From Xenorhabdus doucetiae (GTDB lineage: Bacteria > Pseudomonadota > Gammaproteobacteria > Enterobacterales > Enterobacteriaceae), in NCBI RefSeq assembly GCF_000968195.1, contig NZ_FO704550.1, positions 1,612,001 to 1,676,000 of the forward strand: DNA of 64,000 nucleotides, read 5' to 3'. A program made the position numbers and the translations under genes. Each line of letters opens with the position of its first letter. Position 1 is the stretch's first letter. Positions 63,905 through 64,000 of this stretch are shown piece after piece. The notes under the pieces were generated by a model, which was not told the DNA's origin, did no database searches, and saw only the letters and a program-made list of their open reading frames with translations.

Positions 63905-64000
63905 GTACCGTAATATGAGGGAAATATTACCCTCATATTGTTCTGGATTAAAATAGATTGTTACGAATAATTTAGTGAAATGTTGTTTTTAAATATTTAA

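Overview
The window looks like the chromosome of an enterobacterium of the Xenorhabdus/Photorhabdus type. The backbone order lonH(ycbZ)-matP-ompA-sulA-tfoX(sxy) ... yccS-helD-yccU-hspQ-acyP-tusE-tRNA-Ser follows the E. coli fabA-to-yccA region. Between these conserved genes lie AT-rich accessory blocks, many decayed insertion sequences and satellite/prophage remnants. Genus is inferred from gene content and composition only.

Region by region. 1-4.8 kb: conserved core (LonH, MatP, OmpA, SulA with a perfect LexA box, TfoX). 4.8-15.7 kb: a compact ten-gene minus-strand operon inserted between tfoX and yccS. It contains a CMP N-glycosidase-like enzyme (MilB/BlsM type), a GT-B-like glycosyltransferase, a radical SAM enzyme, a DegT-type PLP enzyme, an ATP-grasp ligase and an MFS exporter. 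Together these resemble the cytosylglucuronate/cytosinine route of blasticidin- and mildiomycin-type peptidyl nucleosides. Four further proteins (kinase-acyltransferase fusion, acetyltransferase-phosphatase fusion, a short PLP protein and an unrecognised protein) have no counterpart that I can name. 15.7-31.6 kb: a surface/accessory island with duplicated Ig-like proteins, two proteins with a Tad2-like (DUF2829) N-terminus, a Big_1-type protein, a 1575-residue type Va autotransporter and a secreted Big_1-like protein. The paralogues keep near-identical 5' ends and upstream DNA but have diverged 3' ends. 31.7-38 kb: core again (yccS, helD, yccU, hspQ, acyP, tusE, tRNA-Ser-TGA).

38-48.9 kb: an integrated element at the tRNA-Ser gene, badly eroded: integrase stub, P4-type primase/helicase missing its zinc-finger start, a putative pore-forming toxin with a DUF1240 partner, truncated HK97 capsid gene, HNH nuclease, small and large terminase, an Ash-like reading frame overlying a C4-like structured RNA, a Ner-type regulator and a SIR2 defence protein. 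The gene set (capsid plus packaging, no tail) suggests a capsid-forming satellite. A second, broken integrase follows. 48.9-54.9 kb: IS481, thiolase, HAD, IS66, IS3 and integrase remnants around an aldo-keto reductase, a LysR regulator and a serine hydrolase. 55-64 kb: cycA, small enzymes, a TetR-bpsA-speH branched polyamine locus split by an IS30 copy, a LysR/EamA divergent pair, a small membrane protein and a GFA-family protein.

The two most interesting systems are the putative cytosyl-nucleoside pathway (4.8-15.7 kb) and the polyamine locus (57.5-60.7 kb). In the latter, removing the IS and one copy of its 2-bp duplication restores a perfect 24-bp palindrome and joins bpsA in frame to the AdoMet decarboxylase gene, implying an ancestral fusion enzyme.
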